Assembly: GCF_014279775.1 (NCBI RefSeq)
Contig: NZ_CP047961.1
Location: 434,001 to 498,000 of the forward strand
Origin: Synechococcus sp. PROS-9-1
Lineage (GTDB): Bacteria > Cyanobacteriota > Cyanobacteriia > PCC-6307 > Cyanobiaceae
Direction of reading: 5' to 3'
DNA: 64,000 nucleotides
Positions 1 through 9,134 of the stretch are shown here, one piece after another. Positions within the stretch are counted from its first letter, which is position 1. Each line of letters begins with the position of its first letter. The notes beneath the pieces are model-generated. The model saw nothing but the letters and a program-made list of their open reading frames with translations, had not been told where the DNA came from and ran no database searches. Made by a program: the position numbers and the translations under genes.

Positions 1-371
1 CGAAAAACAAGGTGGCACCTCCGTTTCGCATCGCTGAGTTCGATATCCTCTTTGGGCGTGGCATCAGCACGCTCGGATGCATTCTTGATCTGGCTGAGGA
101 AACAGGAGTCGTTACGCGTAAAGGGGCCTGGTACAGCTACGAGGGCGACAACATTGGTCAAGGTCGTGACAACACAATCGGTTGGCTCGAGCAAAACCCT
201 GAGGCCAAGGACACCATCGAAGTGCTTGTGCGTCAGAAGTTGACCGAAGGATCGGAAGTGACCTCGAATTCCATGCGTCCATTGGCTGCTGCGGCCCGCT
301 CAGCGGCTGCCAAGCCTTTGGCGAAACCTGCTGACACGGATAAAAAGTCGGTTGCTGATGGGGCTGCTTAG
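1..371 (+). CDS. recA: RecA recombinase, C-terminal part (5' truncated by window)
   Basis: This is the C-terminal end of RecA, the ATP-dependent strand-exchange protein of homologous recombination and SOS induction. The reading frame is already open at base 3 and begins with KNKVAPPFR, a stretch typical of RecA just before its C-terminal domain, followed by FGRGIS and the winged C-terminal region with [19 protein letters not shown]. The tail is rich in Ala, Lys and Asp, as in other cyanobacterial RecA proteins. The start and the ATPase core lie outside the window. The stop codon at 369-371 overlaps the stop of a possible small ORF on the other strand. Confidence 0.95.
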   Translation, partial: KNKVAPPFRIAEFDILFGRGISTLGCILDLAEETGVVTRKGAWYSYEGDNIGQGRDNTIGWLEQNPEAKDTIEVLVRQKLTEGSEVTSNSMRPLAAAARSAAAKPLAKPADTDKKSVADGAA

Positions 372-496
372 CGGCTTGCGATTTCAGGGGTGCTTCCCAG
401 TGCGGAGCGCTCCTCAATGGCTTCTGCACCCTCAAATTTCACGAGTTCGCGCCCATTGCGGAATTCAACCCAGCTGATCGCCGAGTTCGGCCGCAA
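368..496 (-). CDS. small conserved-looking protein, 42 aa, TTG start (tentative)
   Basis: A short frame on the minus strand encodes about 42 residues, beginning [16 protein letters not shown] and ending GSTPEIASR. It has a protein-like composition. I chose the TTG at 496-494 because an AAGG motif lies six bases upstream of it. No ATG is available in this frame, which is closed upstream by a stop. The stop codon overlaps the recA stop, so the two genes would converge tail to tail. I do not recognise a family. The sequence supports it only moderately, since such a short frame could arise by chance. Confidence 0.4.
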   Translation of the reverse strand: MRPNSAISWVEFRNGRELVKFEGAEAIEERSALGSTPEIASR

Positions 497-606
497 ATGA
501 TGCCTTGCTTTTGAAGACTTGAAGCAAGGGCATCAAGGCTCATGACCAAGGTTTTAACTGGTTTTCGGTTGATCGGCTTCTGGCTGCCCTGCTTTCGGCA
601 GAAGGG

Positions 607-846
607 TTATGGCATGTCGGAGAGTGTCCACCAGCCTGCTGCTGGCCCAATAAAACGCACCACGATCCAAAGAACCACGAGCCCTCCGATCCCAATCCAG
701 GCCCCCTTTGTTGTGAGGGCAACGAATTGCTGGGATTGGCTCCGGGTTAACGGCAGCCAGGCAACGATTCGCTCGCTGTCCTTGGGGTCTGTTTTGCGTT
801 GCTTAGGAGGTAGTCCCTGGCTGGTGCGACGTCGAGCTTCTCCCAT
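607..846 (-). CDS. DUF2839-type small membrane protein
   Basis: This 79-residue protein opens with MGEARRRTSQGLPPKQRK, the signature start of the cyanobacterial DUF2839 family. A basic soluble N-terminal half is followed by one hydrophobic segment (about residues 50-70, IGIGGLVVLWIVVRFIGPAAG), so it is likely a single-pass membrane protein. The function is unknown in the family. It lies downstream of the long minus-strand gene at 888-2345, separated by 41 bases, and could share its transcript. The length matches the family. Confidence 0.75.
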   Translation of the reverse strand: MGEARRRTSQGLPPKQRKTDPKDSERIVAWLPLTRSQSQQFVALTTKGAWIGIGGLVVLWIVVRFIGPAAGWWTLSDMP

Positions 847-887
847 CGAGGCAGGTTAATTGGCAGATCTCAAGACTAGGGACGGTG

Positions 888-2345
888 TCAGTCCGGTAAC
901 AGCCGCTGGAGAGGAGACCAGGGCTCAAGGGCGCGTAGGACCTGTTTGCCCCAGCTGCGTGCGCGGACCCTTCCATCCAAAATGGCAAGCCGTCCGCCGC
1001 TCTGCCTGACGGGGGCGATCGCTGGAACCAGCTTCGCTAGAGCCTCCGGCAGAAGCAGGTCGCGGAACCAATCCTGTCCAAGTTTTTTCAACGATTCCAC
1101 CCGAGCGGCTGTGAGCGGATCTTCCAGGCTGGACACAGGAAGTAGGGCAATGATGAGCTGATCCAGGGCTGGTAGCTGGTTCTGATGGTCCATCCACCAA
1201 GACCAACCGCAGCAGATCACTCCGTTGACGTCCGGTGCTGTGCATTGATGAATCACTCTGCTGCCAAATTCTCCAGCAAGTTCGGTGGTGAGTTTTTGCC
1301 TTAGCCCTGGATCCTCCAGCAGCACAACGGTCAGCCCACGACGGCCAAGAATCAAGCGCCGGCATTGATCAAGCAGATGCTCCGCATAGATCGCCGTATT
1401 CGGCAACGGTTGTCGTCTGGGTGCGAACAAACGCAGCGGCTCCGTGCGCATTCGATCGTGGAGCTGGATGTCCACCACGGACCCTGACTCCGTTGAGCTC
1501 TCTCCGGTACGCCTGTTCCGCTCCAGAGACACGCCGTCCGTTTGGAGAAATATCGAGGGGTGTTGCTCCAGCAGGCAATGAAGGGTTTGAAGCGGCTCCA
1601 GGGGTTGGAGAGTCCAGGTCCATTGCAGCAGGTGTTGGTCGAGGTGTGCCCAGCTGGCCCATTGCGAACTTTGGAGGGTTAATAACTCAGTCCAAGGCTC
1701 TGGTGCAGCCCCAAGCAGGCCGATTAAGTCGCGCAGGCTCACCAACGCGTTGCTTGGCATGGGGAGCTCGCAAGTGGATCGGCTGGAGGCGGCGAACAAT
1801 TGGCGGCTGAGCCTTTCGTGGAGGTCGAGGAGCGCTGGACCTGCTGTTGGGTAGGCCTGACGTAACCGATCCCAATCCTGGGTTTCGATGCTGAGTTCCA
1901 TCGCTTGGCGCAGATGGTGCGCCAAAGATTCCGCTTCAGGAATGATCAACTGATGCGAACGCTTGAAGCCGCGGCGGCGGTGAACATTGACCAGTTCGGC
2001 GGGAGAGAGCAGCCAGAGTTGCGAGCCTGGAGGAGCCGTGCTGCCGCTCCAGCAGGCAAGGCTTAAGCCTCCCTGGCGAAGGCGAGGCAGTTCGACTTGA
2101 AGGAAGCGTTGCCGTTGGCGTTCATCAAGCACCAGCACGCAGTCTTGGGATTGCAGGCAAAGAGGAACAAGCAACCCCAGCCACCAGCGATCCCGCTCTC
2201 CAGCAGACAAGCGGATGCGGGTGCGATCTTGTCTGCGCAAGCTGCGACCGATCAGACGGCTGAGCGTCAGATGGTGCTCCCACGGAATCTCCTCCAGATG
2301 GAGAAGTTGCTTGAGCTGCTGATGGGCTTGGACTTCCAGCATCAA
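888..2345 (-). CDS. conserved picocyanobacterial protein, possibly helicase-related
   Basis: This is a 485-residue soluble protein rich in Leu, Gln and Arg. I recognise it as a conserved neighbour of tyrA and recA in marine picocyanobacteria, where my recollection is that it has been labelled a putative helicase. I do not see a clean Walker A motif; LLVPLCLQSQDCVLVLDE near residue 60 is the most nucleotide-binding-like stretch. The paired Met at the start leaves a one-codon ambiguity. It is divergent from tyrA, with only 63 bases between the two starts, so both promoters must lie in that short space. The function is not established by the sequence. Confidence 0.65.
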   Translation of the reverse strand: MMLEVQAHQQLKQLLHLEEIPWEHHLTLSRLIGRSLRRQDRTRIRLSAGERDRWWLGLLVPLCLQSQDCVLVLDERQRQRFLQVELPRLRQGGLSLACWSGSTAPPGSQLWLLSPAELVNVHRRRGFKRSHQLIIPEAESLAHHLRQAMELSIETQDWDRLRQAYPTAGPALLDLHERLSRQLFAASSRSTCELPMPSNALVSLRDLIGLLGAAPEPWTELLTLQSSQWASWAHLDQHLLQWTWTLQPLEPLQTLHCLLEQHPSIFLQTDGVSLERNRRTGESSTESGSVVDIQLHDRMRTEPLRLFAPRRQPLPNTAIYAEHLLDQCRRLILGRRGLTVVLLEDPGLRQKLTTELAGEFGSRVIHQCTAPDVNGVICCGWSWWMDHQNQLPALDQLIIALLPVSSLEDPLTAARVESLKKLGQDWFRDLLLPEALAKLVPAIAPVRQSGGRLAILDGRVRARSWGKQVLRALEPWSPLQRLLPD

Positions 2346-2408
2346 AGGAGCCTAAGCAGTGCTCTGAATTGGTTTGGTTCAGGTGGATCGATCAATCAAC
2401 ATAGGTAA

Positions 2409-3305
2409 ATGAGCGAAATCGATCGAATGGATCCGGGGCAAGAGTCGCAGCCATGGTCGATCCATCGCGTTGGCGTGGTGGGGATGGGGTTGATTGGTGG
2501 TTCGATCGCCCTTGACCTCACCCAACAAGGGGTTGAGGTGCAAGGCCTGGTTCACCGTGAAGTCACCGCGGAACGGGCCCGGAGCAGAGGGCTTGCTCCA
2601 TTGGTCAGCACGGATCCCAGCTGTCTTCAGGATTGCGACCTGGTGATTCTTGCCCTCCCTTTGGAGTCGTTGCTGACACCGGAAGAGAGCCTGCTAAGCG
2701 CCCTCCCCGAACAGGCGGTGGTCACGGATGTGGGCTCGGTGAAGGCAGAGGTACTGGCGGTTTGGCGCGATCTTCATCCGCGCTTTGTGGGCAGCCATCC
2801 CATGGCAGGAACGGCTCAAGCAGGGGTTGATGCCGGTCTGCCGGGACTGTTTTGTGGCCGTCCTTGGGTCTCGACCCCTGAGTCCGCCACGGACCCTGCA
2901 GCGCTTGAGGTGATCCACCAGCTGGCCGTGCGTCTCGGGAGCCATTGGCTTACAGCCGATGCTGCGCGTCATGACCAGGCCGTGGCGCTGATCTCCCATC
3001 TACCGGTCATCGTCAGTGCCGCTCTGTTGCGAGCGGTAGGAGAAGAACGTGATCCTGCAGTTCTCGACCTGGCGAGGACCTTGGCATCAAGCGGCTTTGC
3101 CGATACCAGCCGCGTGGGGGGTGGCAACCCGGCGCTTGGGACTGCAATGGCGTCACACAACACCCAAGCGGTGCTTCGCTCCTTAGCGGCTTATCGCTGG
3201 AGTTTGGAGCAGCTCGAGGAAGCGATTCTTGAGGGGCATTGGGCTCAGCTTGAGAAAGAGCTGGAAAAGACGCAATCCCTAAGACCGCAGTTTCTTTCGG
3301 ATTAG
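2409..3305 (+). CDS. tyrA: prephenate/arogenate dehydrogenase
   Basis: TyrA oxidatively decarboxylates prephenate or arogenate on the way to tyrosine; cyanobacterial enzymes usually prefer arogenate with NADP. The N-terminal Rossmann motif VGMGLIGGS is at about residues 24-32, and the family sequence GSHPMAGTAQAGVDAGLPGLF follows near residue 130. The 298-residue length is normal. A second in-frame Met at residue 7 could also be the start. The gene converges on crtD, with nine bases between the stop codons. Confidence 0.93.
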   Translation: MSEIDRMDPGQESQPWSIHRVGVVGMGLIGGSIALDLTQQGVEVQGLVHREVTAERARSRGLAPLVSTDPSCLQDCDLVILALPLESLLTPEESLLSALPEQAVVTDVGSVKAEVLAVWRDLHPRFVGSHPMAGTAQAGVDAGLPGLFCGRPWVSTPESATDPAALEVIHQLAVRLGSHWLTADAARHDQAVALISHLPVIVSAALLRAVGEERDPAVLDLARTLASSGFADTSRVGGGNPALGTAMASHNTQAVLRSLAAYRWSLEQLEEAILEGHWAQLEKELEKTQSLRPQFLSD

Positions 3306-3314
3306 CAGAGGACT

Positions 3315-4844
3315 TCAACTGTTCAGCTGAAGGGTTTGGCCGCGTTGAGCCAACAACTGCCTGCAGGCCATGAGGGCAGACAGGGTGACGCCTGCCGTTC
3401 CCTCACCCGGATGAATGGAGTCGCCACACAGCCAGAGCCCAGGCATTGGAGTACGGCTCGCCAGGCCAAAGGGTCCGAAACGACTGGGGGATTGCCCCAA
3501 GCCGCCGACGATGCCATTTGGCCGCCCTGTCCAGCGGAGAAAACCCCGTGGTGTCGCCAGCTCCTGATGACGCCAGGTGTGATCGGACAAGCCCAAGGCG
3601 GCTTCGACTTCGCTGCGGATTTTGGCTTGACAGGCCTTCTTTTTACTTTGGTATTCGGGCTCTGAGCCTGAGAACCAACCCTTAGGGGTTGTAAACACAC
3701 TGGCAATCACGGTGGCTTGCCCTTTCGGCGCCCTGCCATCTCCCTCACGGCTGATGGAGATAAACACTGAGCCAGGATCGCTTGCATCTCGTTGCCAATG
3801 GCCTGGACAGTTGTCCGGCAGATAGGCCCTGTCGATGGCGCCATAAAACACCAGTGCCCCACTGGGCGCCTCGAGCTCGGTGAGGTGTTGGCGATAGGCC
3901 GCTGGCATTGGGATCTGGTGAGCGTTGCATTCAGGAGCGATGAGCTCAGGGAGACACTGAGGAGGGAGCGTGCTGATCACATCGCCAGCTCGAAAGATCT
4001 GCTCCTTTTGGCCTGGTCCTTCTACGAGTAATTGCCAGCCTGAACCATCTGAGTTTTGTTGAAGTTGCTGCACGCGGTGACGCAGAAGCATGGTTCCTCC
4101 ATCGCGCTTCAACCCAGATGCCAGCGATTCACTCAGCACCTGCATCGATCCGTGGAGGTGCCATAGGCCAAGTGGGGCTTGGCACATTTGCAACACCGTC
4201 GCTCCGTAAAGCGCTGCGGTCTGATCGGCGGGTTGTTGGGAGTAAAGCCTGAGCTGTAAATCGAGAAAGCGACGCAGGCGTTGATCACTGCTGCAGCCAG
4301 AGAGCGTTAAGAGGTCTTTGACTGTGCAGAGGCTTAGGGGGGCGCTGAGCAGATTTCCGGGATGGAGCGCAGCAAGCGTTTGCTTTAAATCCCAGCCATT
4401 GCGAATCGGTAAAACAGGGTCGGAACCAGCAAATTGCCAATTGCTTTGGTGAAGAAAGCTGCAGAGCTGCCAAAACCTTTCACTGCCTGGAAAGTGTTGT
4501 TGTCGTTCCTGCTGCCAGCGGAGGGGATCGTGCCAAAGGCGCACGGGGGTGAACCCATCGGCCAGGTCGACCACGCAGCCTGGATCAAGCAGTTCGGCCT
4601 CTGGGAGAGGAAGATTCAGATGTTGAAAGATGCGGGCGTGGCTGCCACCAGGTTCAAGGCCTGCCACTTGGGTGGCACCCACATCAAAGGTGTACTCCCC
4701 TCGACGGAAGGTCCCTGCACAGCCCCCCAGCTGATAATGCGCCTCTAAAAGTGTGACTGAAACACCGTCGCGTGCCAGCAGAGCCGCTGCCGTGAGTCCA
4801 GCGATGCCACCGCCGACCACGATTACGTCGTCGCGTTTTTGCAT
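3315..4844 (-). CDS. crtD: carotenoid C-3',4' desaturase-type oxidoreductase
   Basis: This 509-residue FAD protein belongs to the phytoene desaturase/CrtH superfamily and best fits the cyanobacterial CrtD group (carotenoid C-3',4' desaturase). The dinucleotide-binding motif [12 protein letters not shown] lies at about residues 9-20, followed by [14 protein letters not shown]. The C-terminal FAD contact [22 protein letters not shown] is near residue 470. The alternative assignment is carotene isomerase CrtH, a close paralogue; the tyrA neighbourhood and the N-terminal sequence favour CrtD. It converges with tyrA and is divergent from the kinase-like gene at 4881. Confidence 0.8.
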   Translation of the reverse strand: MQKRDDVIVVGGGIAGLTAAALLARDGVSVTLLEAHYQLGGCAGTFRRGEYTFDVGATQVAGLEPGGSHARIFQHLNLPLPEAELLDPGCVVDLADGFTPVRLWHDPLRWQQERQQHFPGSERFWQLCSFLHQSNWQFAGSDPVLPIRNGWDLKQTLAALHPGNLLSAPLSLCTVKDLLTLSGCSSDQRLRRFLDLQLRLYSQQPADQTAALYGATVLQMCQAPLGLWHLHGSMQVLSESLASGLKRDGGTMLLRHRVQQLQQNSDGSGWQLLVEGPGQKEQIFRAGDVISTLPPQCLPELIAPECNAHQIPMPAAYRQHLTELEAPSGALVFYGAIDRAYLPDNCPGHWQRDASDPGSVFISISREGDGRAPKGQATVIASVFTTPKGWFSGSEPEYQSKKKACQAKIRSEVEAALGLSDHTWRHQELATPRGFLRWTGRPNGIVGGLGQSPSRFGPFGLASRTPMPGLWLCGDSIHPGEGTAGVTLSALMACRQLLAQRGQTLQLNS

Positions 4845-4880
4845 CGGGCCATGCTGACAGCTGAGTTAGGGGGATCGTGA

Positions 4881-5753
4881 ATGCGAACGCAATTGATGGA
4901 GGCGTTGCAAAACGATTGTGCTGAGCTGCAGGGCTGTCAGTGCAAGACCCTCGACCCTGTTGGCAGTGCCTCCACGTGGCGTGCTGACTTATCGGATGGC
5001 AGATCTCTATTTCTCAAGCTGGCATCACCAGCCATGCTCAAGGTGGAAGCCCGGGGGCTCCGCTCTCTGAAGCATTGGGCAGACCCTGCGCTTCTGTTCA
5101 TCCCTGATCCGCTCGGGATGGTCCCGGTGGGAGAGCTTGCCGCTTTGATCTTGCCTTGGCTCGATTTTGGGCGAGGGGATCAATACGGCCTTGGTCGAGG
5201 CTTGGCTCGCCTTCATCGAACCTCTGCTGATGCTGGGATGGATCGATTTGGTTGGGATGAAGAAGGATTTATTGGCTTAGGTCCTCAACCAGCTGGGTGG
5301 TTGTCGTCTTGGGGTGACGCGTTTGTGACCTTGCGGCTGACCCCTCAGCTTCAGCTGGCATCAAGCTGGGGCTTGGCTCTTGATCAACTCGAACCTTTGC
5401 TAGCAGCAACACGGGTTTGGTTGGATCAACATCAGCCCCTGTCCTGTCTCGTGCATGGCGACCTTTGGGGTGGAAACGCTTCAGTGCTCGCAGACGAACG
5501 AGGAGCACTGATCGATCCAGCTTGTTGGTGGGCTGACCGGGAGGTGGATCTGGCGATGACTCGCTTGTTTGGAGGATTCAGTGAACGTTTTTACCAGGGC
5601 TATCAACAGGAATGGCCCCTAGATACCAACTATCAAGATCGAATTGATGTTTACAACCTCTATCACTTGCTGAATCACGCCAACCTTTTTGGTGGTAGCT
5701 ATAAACAACAATGCCTCACAGCAATCAGTGCCATGAGGTCAATGTTGTTGTGA
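4881..5753 (+). CDS. fructosamine kinase family protein
   Basis: This 290-residue protein belongs to the fructosamine/ketosamine kinase family, which phosphorylates sugars attached to protein amines as a repair reaction. The aminoglycoside-phosphotransferase-like catalytic motif HGDLWGGN is at residues 192-199. The metal-binding region LIDPACWWADREVDLAMTRL follows directly, and the typical YxxYNLYHLLNHANLFGG tail is present. The length is normal. A second Met at residue 6 is an alternative start. It has 36 bases upstream shared with the divergent crtD gene. Confidence 0.85.
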   Translation: MRTQLMEALQNDCAELQGCQCKTLDPVGSASTWRADLSDGRSLFLKLASPAMLKVEARGLRSLKHWADPALLFIPDPLGMVPVGELAALILPWLDFGRGDQYGLGRGLARLHRTSADAGMDRFGWDEEGFIGLGPQPAGWLSSWGDAFVTLRLTPQLQLASSWGLALDQLEPLLAATRVWLDQHQPLSCLVHGDLWGGNASVLADERGALIDPACWWADREVDLAMTRLFGGFSERFYQGYQQEWPLDTNYQDRIDVYNLYHLLNHANLFGGSYKQQCLTAISAMRSMLL

Positions 5754-5774
5754 CCAAGAGAGAATGACTCCGCC

Positions 5775-6161
5775 TTAGCCGAGGTATTCGCTGCGGATGG
5801 TTTGAACGCGATTCACCAAAGCGGTGCGCTTTTCACTTGTGGTGAGATTTTTCCAGCTCCATTGGCCCACCACCACTACGCCGAGAAGCTCGAGGAGCCC
5901 TGGTACGACAGGAAGAAGATTGATGGTATCGAGAATGCCCTTAATCAGAATTTGGGCAACGATGACAGCAGCAAAAATTCCAACAACTTTGCCGATACGC
6001 CCCGCTTGACTCCAATCCACCTTGTCTAAGGTCTCGTTGACTTTCCCGAGAATCTCGCTGTAGCGCTCAGAAAAGTTGGCGGTCTCAGCGCTGGTGGATG
6101 CTTCGCTGGTGTTGGCGGTCCCAGTTGATTCACTCGCCGGCGTGGTGGACTCCTCGCTCAT
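5775..6161 (-). CDS. CAAD-domain thylakoid membrane protein
   Basis: The protein has a Ser/Thr/Glu-rich N-terminus, two hydrophobic segments (around GIFAAVIVAQILIKGIL and LLPVVPGLLELLGVVVVG) and the conserved WSWKNLTTSEKRTALVNRVQ tail of the CAAD domain. This domain is found in cyanobacterial and plastid thylakoid proteins related to CURT1, which shape thylakoid membranes. I start it at the Met of MSEESTTP, giving 128 residues. The longer frame up to 6221 would overlap the divergent JAMM gene and adds nothing conserved. It converges on the kinase-like gene upstream. Confidence 0.8.
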   Translation of the reverse strand: MSEESTTPASESTGTANTSEASTSAETANFSERYSEILGKVNETLDKVDWSQAGRIGKVVGIFAAVIVAQILIKGILDTINLLPVVPGLLELLGVVVVGQWSWKNLTTSEKRTALVNRVQTIRSEYLG

Positions 6162-6184
6162 GTAACTAATGCCTAAGGCAGATT

Positions 6185-6715
6185 TTGGCTGAGAGTATCG
6201 GTCTTTCTTCACAAGCGCCATCCCAGTTGATCATTAGTGCGGAATGTCTGATGGTTCTCCGTCAAGATCTTCTGGCGCCAGCACCTGCGGAAGGCTGTGC
6301 TTTGTTGCTCGGGCAGGGACATGGCTCTGCTGATTCCGGTTCAGATGATTGGCGCGTGCAATTGATCTGGCCTTGCCGAAACATGGTGGGTCAGCAAGAG
6401 CATGATCGTTTTGAGCTCGACCCTCGTGAGCAGATTGCCGCTCAACGTTGGGCGCGCTCGCGCTCATGGCAAGTTCTTGGGAGTGCCCATTCCCATCCAG
6501 GAGCGTCGGTTGTGCCCAGTCGAAGAGATCGACTCTGGGCTGTGAGCTCTGGCTTGATGCTGATCATCGGAAAGAACGATGACTTCGCGGCTTGGTGGCT
6601 GGAGGTTGAGGCTCCCCGGGGCTCTCTCGCCAACGTTCACCGGCTGCCGATTCGGGTCATGGGGGAGACTCCTTTGAAGTCCTTTCCAGGAGATCCTGGG
6701 ATTCGCCATGACTGA
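6185..6715 (+). CDS. JAMM/MPN-type metalloprotease
   Basis: This is a zinc isopeptidase-like protein of the prokaryotic JAB/JAMM family. The full JAMM signature is visible: Glu36 in PAPAEGCALLLG, then HSHP at 102-105, Ser112 and Asp115 with the standard spacing of seven and two residues. The best-characterised bacterial relative (Mec) removes a residue from a sulfur-carrier protein during cysteine synthesis. Its stop overlaps the start of the E1-like gene at 6708 by eight bases, a pairing consistent with ubiquitin-like or sulfur-carrier protein processing. The start is TTG at 6185; a second TTG at 6227 is also possible. Confidence 0.85.
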   Translation: MAESIGLSSQAPSQLIISAECLMVLRQDLLAPAPAEGCALLLGQGHGSADSGSDDWRVQLIWPCRNMVGQQEHDRFELDPREQIAAQRWARSRSWQVLGSAHSHPGASVVPSRRDRLWAVSSGLMLIIGKNDDFAAWWLEVEAPRGSLANVHRLPIRVMGETPLKSFPGDPGIRHD

Positions 6716-7871
6716 AGCGGGGGGTGCTCCTCAGCTAAGTGGAGAGGAGAAGTCCAGATATGCCCGCCATATCAGCCTCCCCGAGGTGGGCGTTGAAGGA
6801 CAGCAACGTTTAAAAGCTGCTTCTGTGTTGTGCATTGGTGCTGGTGGACTGGGCTCTCCACTTCTGCTCTATTTGGCGGCTGCAGGCGTTGGTCGCATCG
6901 GGGTTGTGGATGATGACCTTGTTGAGCCCTCCAACCTGCAACGTCAGGTGATCCATGGCACTGGAACGGTGGGCCAGGCCAAAACAGCATCAGCGCGCGT
7001 TCGCATTGAAGACCTCAATCCCTGTTGTCGGGTTGAAGACCATTGCTTTCGCTTATCAGCGAACAATGCGCTTGAGCTGTTTGCTGCGTACGACGTGGTG
7101 GTTGACGGAACAGATAATTTCGCCAGTCGTTATTTGATTAATGACGCCTGCGTCTTGACAAAGCGACCGTTTGTTTACGGCTCAGTCCAGCGCTTTGAAG
7201 GACAGGTCAGTGTGTTCAATCTGGGGAGTCAGTCCCCCGATTATCGAGACCTGGTGCCGGAGCCGCCGCCGCAAGGGCTTGTGCCCTCCTGCGCTGACGG
7301 CGGAGTGATGGGCGTGATGCCTGGTTTGGTTGGCCTGATTCAGGCCGCTGAGGTCATCAAGCTGATCACAGGAATTGGGACTCCTCTTGATGGTCGGTTG
7401 CTGTTAGTAGATGGCTTGTCGATGCGTTTTCGAGAGCTCACCTTGAAACGAAGGCTGAGTCGCGCCCCAATCGAAAAGCTGATTGACTACCAAGCGTTCT
7501 GCACGGCCGGACGCTCGATCTCCGGGGGGAAGCTAAAGGCGATGAAAAGCATTTCTGTGGTGGAGCTCAAAGCCATGCTGGATCAGGGAGATGATTTGGC
7601 TTTGATCGATGTGCGTAATCCTGCAGAAGCTGAGGTCGCTGTGATCGCTGGCTCTGAATTGATCCCCTTGCCCACTTTTGATAGTGAAGAGGTGATCGAG
7701 CGCATCCAGGCCATCGCAGCGAAACGAACGGTTTATGTGCACTGCAAACTTGGAGGGCGTTCGGCCAAGGCGGTGGACGTTCTGGCCATCCACGGCATCG
7801 ATGCGGTCAACGTGCAGGGTGGGATTGATGCCTGGTCAGAGGAGATTGACTCTTCCGTTCCGCGCTATTGA
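6708..7871 (+). CDS. moeB: E1-like adenylyltransferase with C-terminal rhodanese domain (MoeB/ThiF family)
   Basis: This 387-residue fusion has an E1-like domain that adenylates the C-terminal glycine of a sulfur-carrier protein (MoaD or ThiS type) and a rhodanese domain that supplies sulfur. The ATP-binding GAGGLGS is at residues 44-50, followed by VDDDLVEPSNLQRQ; the Cys of SCADGGVMGVMPG lies near residue 200. The rhodanese domain starts near residue 285 and has its catalytic Cys in VHCKLGGRSAKA. I do not see the paired CxxC zinc motifs of E. coli MoeB. It is translationally overlapped with the upstream JAMM protease, so the two probably act on the same carrier protein. Confidence 0.9.
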   Translation: MTEAGGAPQLSGEEKSRYARHISLPEVGVEGQQRLKAASVLCIGAGGLGSPLLLYLAAAGVGRIGVVDDDLVEPSNLQRQVIHGTGTVGQAKTASARVRIEDLNPCCRVEDHCFRLSANNALELFAAYDVVVDGTDNFASRYLINDACVLTKRPFVYGSVQRFEGQVSVFNLGSQSPDYRDLVPEPPPQGLVPSCADGGVMGVMPGLVGLIQAAEVIKLITGIGTPLDGRLLLVDGLSMRFRELTLKRRLSRAPIEKLIDYQAFCTAGRSISGGKLKAMKSISVVELKAMLDQGDDLALIDVRNPAEAEVAVIAGSELIPLPTFDSEEVIERIQAIAAKRTVYVHCKLGGRSAKAVDVLAIHGIDAVNVQGGIDAWSEEIDSSVPRY

Positions 7872-7880
7872 GCTGAAGAA

Positions 7881-9083
7881 TTAGTAGTCAACACCGCGCT
7901 TGAGATCCACTCCTTGCTCGGCGTAGTGCTTGTGGCACACCATTTCTGAATGGACGCTCGCAAGGTCGAAATAGGCCGGCTGGTTTTTGCACCGGCCGGT
8001 AATGATTACCTCCGTTTCTGTCGGCTTACGGAGCAAGGCTTGAACGATGGGCTCAACAGGAAGAAGCTCGAGATCCACTGTGGGGTTCAACTCATCGAGG
8101 ATCACGGTTTTGTAGAGCCCACTCGCGATCGCAGCCCTGGCGATTTCCCAGGCGCGTTCAGCTTCCACGTAGTCGATGGGTTGTTGCTGGCCACGCCAAA
8201 CGATGGCATCACGCCCTGAACGAAGGTGATCCACCAAGTGGGGGTAACTTTCACGCAACGCTGCGATCGCGGCGTCTTCGGTGTACCCACTTCCTCCTTT
8301 GAGCCACTGGAGGATCAGAACGCGATGGCTTTTATCTTGGCTAATGCCTCTGCCGATTGCCTGAAGAGCTTTGCCAAGGGCACTAGTGGATTTTCCTTTG
8401 CCTTCACCGGTGTAAACCTCGATGCCGCCTGCTGTGACAAGCGATAGGGCTGCATTGTTGTCTACTTCGGGGCGTCTGTGCGCTCGCATTTCAGAGTGCA
8501 GATCGGCGATCTTCACCAACGGACGCGGAGCGCCACGCCCAGTAACGATGATTTCCATGCCTTCCGGTCGGCTCTTCAGCGACCGGATCACATCTTCGGT
8601 TTCAAGCAAACCGAGATCGAGCACTGGATTGAGTTCATCGAGAACGACAACGGAGTACAGAGCGCTGGCAATGGCGCCTTTGGCGATATCCCAGCCCCGT
8701 TGGGCTTCCTGTCGGTCGAAGCGTGTGACTTCGTCCACGCTGAAATAGTCTCCCCGGCCTGTTCGGACCTGATCAATCAAGTGGGGGAAACCCTGTTGCA
8801 GAGCTTCGATGGCTGCGTCTTCGTCGTAAGCCCGCCCTGGTCCTTTCAAGAAGCGAAGTAGCAGAACCCTGGTGCGCCTTTGCTCGCAGATCCCAAGCCC
8901 AATGGTGCGCAGCACGACTCCTAAGGCGGCTTGGCTTTTGCCCTTGCCCTCGCCGTCATACACGTGAAGTTGGCCAAGGCTTCGCTCGCGGCTGTCAGCA
9001 GCTGTGACGATTCCCACGCCGCGGTTGCTGCGGGCACGGTTGGCTTGAGACGTACCGGATGAGACTGCATCCATTGGCGGCAA
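7881..9083 (-). CDS. cobO: cob(I)yrinic acid a,c-diamide adenosyltransferase, two fused domains
   Basis: This enzyme transfers the adenosyl group of ATP to cobalt in cobalamin synthesis. The 400-residue protein is an internal duplication of the usual ~200-residue BtuR/CobO unit. Each half carries the P-loop GEGKGKS (44-50 and 226-232), the VVLDELNP or VILDELNP motif and an RPxGxEIIVTGRGAP-like segment. Both halves look intact. It converges on moeB, ten bases away, and is divergent from larE. I see no cobalamin riboswitch in the 51 bases upstream. Confidence 0.88.
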   Translation of the reverse strand: MPPMDAVSSGTSQANRARSNRGVGIVTAADSRERSLGQLHVYDGEGKGKSQAALGVVLRTIGLGICEQRRTRVLLLRFLKGPGRAYDEDAAIEALQQGFPHLIDQVRTGRGDYFSVDEVTRFDRQEAQRGWDIAKGAIASALYSVVVLDELNPVLDLGLLETEDVIRSLKSRPEGMEIIVTGRGAPRPLVKIADLHSEMRAHRRPEVDNNAALSLVTAGGIEVYTGEGKGKSTSALGKALQAIGRGISQDKSHRVLILQWLKGGSGYTEDAAIAALRESYPHLVDHLRSGRDAIVWRGQQQPIDYVEAERAWEIARAAIASGLYKTVILDELNPTVDLELLPVEPIVQALLRKPTETEVIITGRCKNQPAYFDLASVHSEMVCHKHYAEQGVDLKRGVDY

Positions 9084-9134
9084 AAGGATGAGTCTTCTTA
9101 CGCTGGGAGCATACAGAGATTTGAAGCGAAGGCA

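Noticed and set aside
542-859. 105-residue frame on the plus strand
   Set aside because: It is the mirror of the DUF2839 gene on the minus strand, which has clear family sequence.
9084-9134. Cobalamin riboswitch upstream of cobO
   Set aside because: Only 51 bases separate cobO from larE, too short for the riboswitch, and no B12-box-like sequence is visible.
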